Assembly: GCF_901933205.1 (NCBI RefSeq)
Contig: NC_044581.1
Coordinates: 13,915,501 to 13,979,500, forward strand
Source: Camarhynchus parvulus
Taxonomy: Eukaryota; Chordata; Aves; Passeriformes; Thraupidae
Length of the DNA stretch: 64,000 nucleotides
Reading direction: 5' to 3'
A program made the translations under genes and the position numbers. The notes under the pieces are model-generated. The model saw nothing but the letters and a program-made list of their open reading frames with translations. It did not search any database and had not been told where the DNA came from. Below, piece by piece: positions 61,601-64,000 of this stretch. How positions within the stretch are numbered: the first letter of the stretch is position 1; each line of letters opens with the position of its first letter.

Positions 61601-64000
61601 TTTTTTGAGTTTAAGAGTAAAGTGGATTTCATCTCAGTTTCTTGAAGGAAAACAAAATTTTCACTGAACAGATCCATTTGTCAAATACTTATAGGAAAAA
61701 AGAGAACTGCAGAAAAAGTTTTTGCCTGGATCAAGTCATGATATCTTATGTGAAGGGAGTAGCAAGAAAAAGGGAACACGTGAATGTGTGAGTCTGGTAG
61801 AGAGTAATTCTGTTTTAACTTGTCCTAATTGTTGGTGTTTATTTTATGTATGGTTTTTACACTGTTATTAAAATGGAACATGTCAGATAAAGTTGCTTTC
61901 ATTCTTTATGTCCCAAGTCCCTGCGTAGCTGTTTAAATTTGGTAGCGCTGCTCAATATTGCTGTTGATCAGGTGCTTTGGTGGACAGTAAACCAGTGCAG
62001 CCTTCTTTCCCAGGAAAGTTTTGTCCTGCTTTTGATCCCTTGTGTGATTTCTGTGGTGTTTAAGAAGTAGAGTTCATCATTGAACCATGGGAGGTTTTTT
62101 TGGGAAGTTTTTTGGAGGAGCTTGCTCATTTTTTATTACTGGTTTGCAAGAATCTGTAGGATTGTAACACATTTCAGGTCTCTAGAACTATAAAGGAAAA
62201 ATCTGTGGAGTTGCTCAATAAACTCCAACACTTTTGAAGGCATTGGTTGATATATATAGACAGTGATGGGTTAAAGTTTTGGCTTTTTTGTAGAAAACTA
62301 GCACTGTGCAGCATTGTTAAAACAGGGGAAAGGGCTGTAGGAACTGCCAGACCCTTAGATCATGGCAGATACTTGTCAACAAGAATCAATGAGTGGGTGT
62401 TCTCATGAATCATCATCAGAAATAATCTTATTCGGCATTTTTGCAGATAATAATGAAGTAAATTAAAGTTTGCTGATAATTCAATTTGCACTGGCCCCAA
62501 GAGGGAAGGTACATATTGAGGACAGAGGATGCTGCTGGCTGGTCAGGCCAGCTCCCTTGGGCTTCAGCACAGCCCAATTCAACACTACACACCCAGGAAG
62601 AGGCAGAATGCTGGGCACACAGTAGGGGTTATATTCTGGAAAACTCTAACTCTGGAATGAGCTAAGGGGAATCTTCAGCTCCAGGAATCTGCCTGTAATG
62701 TGTTTAGAATGGTGGAGTGTGGAGCTGGCCCCCAACAGCCAGGATGGGGCAGCTGGGAGGTGCCAGGAGCCCCCCAGGTCTGGGGCCAGGGAGCTGATGG
62801 AGCCAGAGCCACCAGTCTGCCTTGCTGCTCCTTGAGGTTCCTCACATCCAAGGGTTGTGCTGCTCCAGGGCTTTCTAATCAGCTCCTGAGCAAATCCAAG
62901 AAGTATCTTGTTTTTCTTAGGGACAATCTAGCCCTAAGTTTTTATCAGAGATTAGCAATGGCTAGACTACTACTGCACTGATATTATTTCCAAAGGACTG
63001 AAAAGAAATAAAAATATATATTGCAGGAGCAGATGAAAGATGCCTAATGGGTAGAAAGGGCTGATTTCATTTAATCAGATATAGAATAAAGCTGGATTAA
63101 TACTCTTGCAGTTGAATGTTGGGCACAGACTTCATTGGATTCCCTCCAGGCTTTTTGATTAGAGACTATCCACACTGGCAAATGCTGGGGTACTCTCAAA
63201 GGAGCAGTGCAACAGAATTCACATTTGAGGCTTCTGTAGCAAACCTAACTTTTAGCTGCCAATGTGTTAAATGCTTTATCTCATTCAGAGCCAAAATACT
63301 GACTGGATGTTACAGATGGTGATGTGCATGTTTTTGGAAAGATGATGAATGCCTCCAGCCCTAGCTACAAATGGCCAGCTAATTAAATAGTGTACAGTGA
63401 GTTTTTGATTGTGATAGAGTGGACATTTACAGAATTAGCTTTGGTGGATATTTTTATTCAAGAAACAATAGCCTTTAAGCATAGTGTTTATTCATCAGGG
63501 GAAATTTGCCTCTACCTACTGAACAACCACAGAATCTGTGCAGCACGTGAGTTGCCTTCATAATAGCAGTTAAATACTGAAGAGGAATTGTGTGTGATAC
63601 CATCTGCCTGTGGAAAATGCAGAAATTCACTCTGAAGGTGAAAATCTTGGTGGGCCTCTGCATGTGGTTGCAAACTGGCAGCCCTTGTGCTTTGGCCAGG
63701 GAGACTCTGCACTAAGCCAGATCATTCTGCAGGTGATCAAACTTGTGGTAAAAAAGGGATGACTGTTCTTTGAGCAGGTGAAGTATCCAAATAGAAGAGG
63801 CAAAGGTCAGAGGAATAATTTCAAAATTTCCTTGCTTAGCAATACATATGTATTTGAAAAAAAAAAATCCATATATCCAACTCATCAGCCAGAGCCATAG
63901 GCCACAAGGTTAGAGTATAAACTGTCAATATTAACTGCTGCTAATGGAAATGCAGATTGCGGGAGCAATGAAGCACAAGATGCACAGGCAAGACATGGGA
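58680..64000. other. Non-coding stretch to the end of the window
   Basis: Mostly AT-rich DNA with a GC-richer, CpG-poor patch at about 62700-62860. The longest frames (118 codons minus near 58764-59120, 93 codons plus at 62700-62981) have no splice context, no preferred frame and no recognisable motif. No RNA gene or further transposon was recognised. Confidence 0.6.

Noticed and set aside
1..64000. tRNA, rRNA, snRNA genes or CRISPR arrays
   Set aside because: Neither conserved A/B-box pairs, recognisable snRNA starts, rRNA segments nor regularly spaced direct repeats with unique spacers were seen.

Overview
This window looks like vertebrate nuclear DNA, most likely from a bird and probably a songbird. 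Most of it is AT-rich non-coding sequence without long reading frames, and there is no prokaryotic gene organisation. The avian call rests on three things: a CR1-like LINE fragment near 31.2 kb, two related solo long terminal repeats whose 33.3 kb copy begins with TGTCGTGG (a start I associate with songbird LTRs), and a low density of interspersed repeats. I could not run a database search, so species and chromosome remain unknown.

The best evidence for a gene is a sparse series of plus-strand exon-like segments: 14876-14953, 15296-15365, 17447-17758, then a gap of about 25 kb, then 42829-43119 and 45653-45744, where a TGA ends the frame. The first three are mutually phase-compatible, and so are the last two. 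I read them as the 3' part of one large-intron gene whose 5' end lies before the window. I do not recognise the product. Its visible parts are a helical, hydrophobic stretch, a polar low-complexity stretch, and a C-terminal Lys/Glu/Gln-rich stretch. If the 15.3 kb exon is spliced to the 17.4 kb exon, the frame meets a stop unless one base is restored near 17483. That points to an assembly indel, a decaying gene, or a wrong upstream join. At least one exon between 17.8 and 42.8 kb must be missing from my model.

Mobile and repetitive DNA by position: a solo LTR at 8920-9490 (flanked by GTTGT) and a related solo LTR at 33303-33861 (flanked by GGTTC), both on the minus strand; an LTR-like promoter block on the minus strand near 16.35-16.87 kb; a TG/TA/CA microsatellite with a 36-bp perfect palindrome at 15.8 kb; an A/C-rich tract at 18.93-19.06 kb; a CR1 remnant at 31.19-31.28 kb; T tracts at 37.15, 39.04 and 42.0 kb; a 580-bp GC-rich minisatellite at 54.46-55.04 kb made of 21-bp and 19-bp units with a 40-bp higher-order repeat; a TG/TA microsatellite at 57.12 kb; and a 139-bp CCCTTT-type polypyrimidine array at 57.85 kb next to a small CpG-dense patch.

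Short GC-rich but mostly CpG-poor islands of about 150-550 bp recur against the AT-rich background (for example 5.4, 8.3-8.85, 16.0-16.3, 24.9, 31.8, 48.6-48.9, 58.4 and 62.7 kb). Most of the long reading frames fall in them by composition rather than by coding. I saw no rRNA, tRNA, CRISPR array or bacterial-type regulatory element. I found no convincing undescribed biological system. The items most worth checking are the unidentified gene with its possible frameshift, the minisatellite, and the polypyrimidine/CpG locus.
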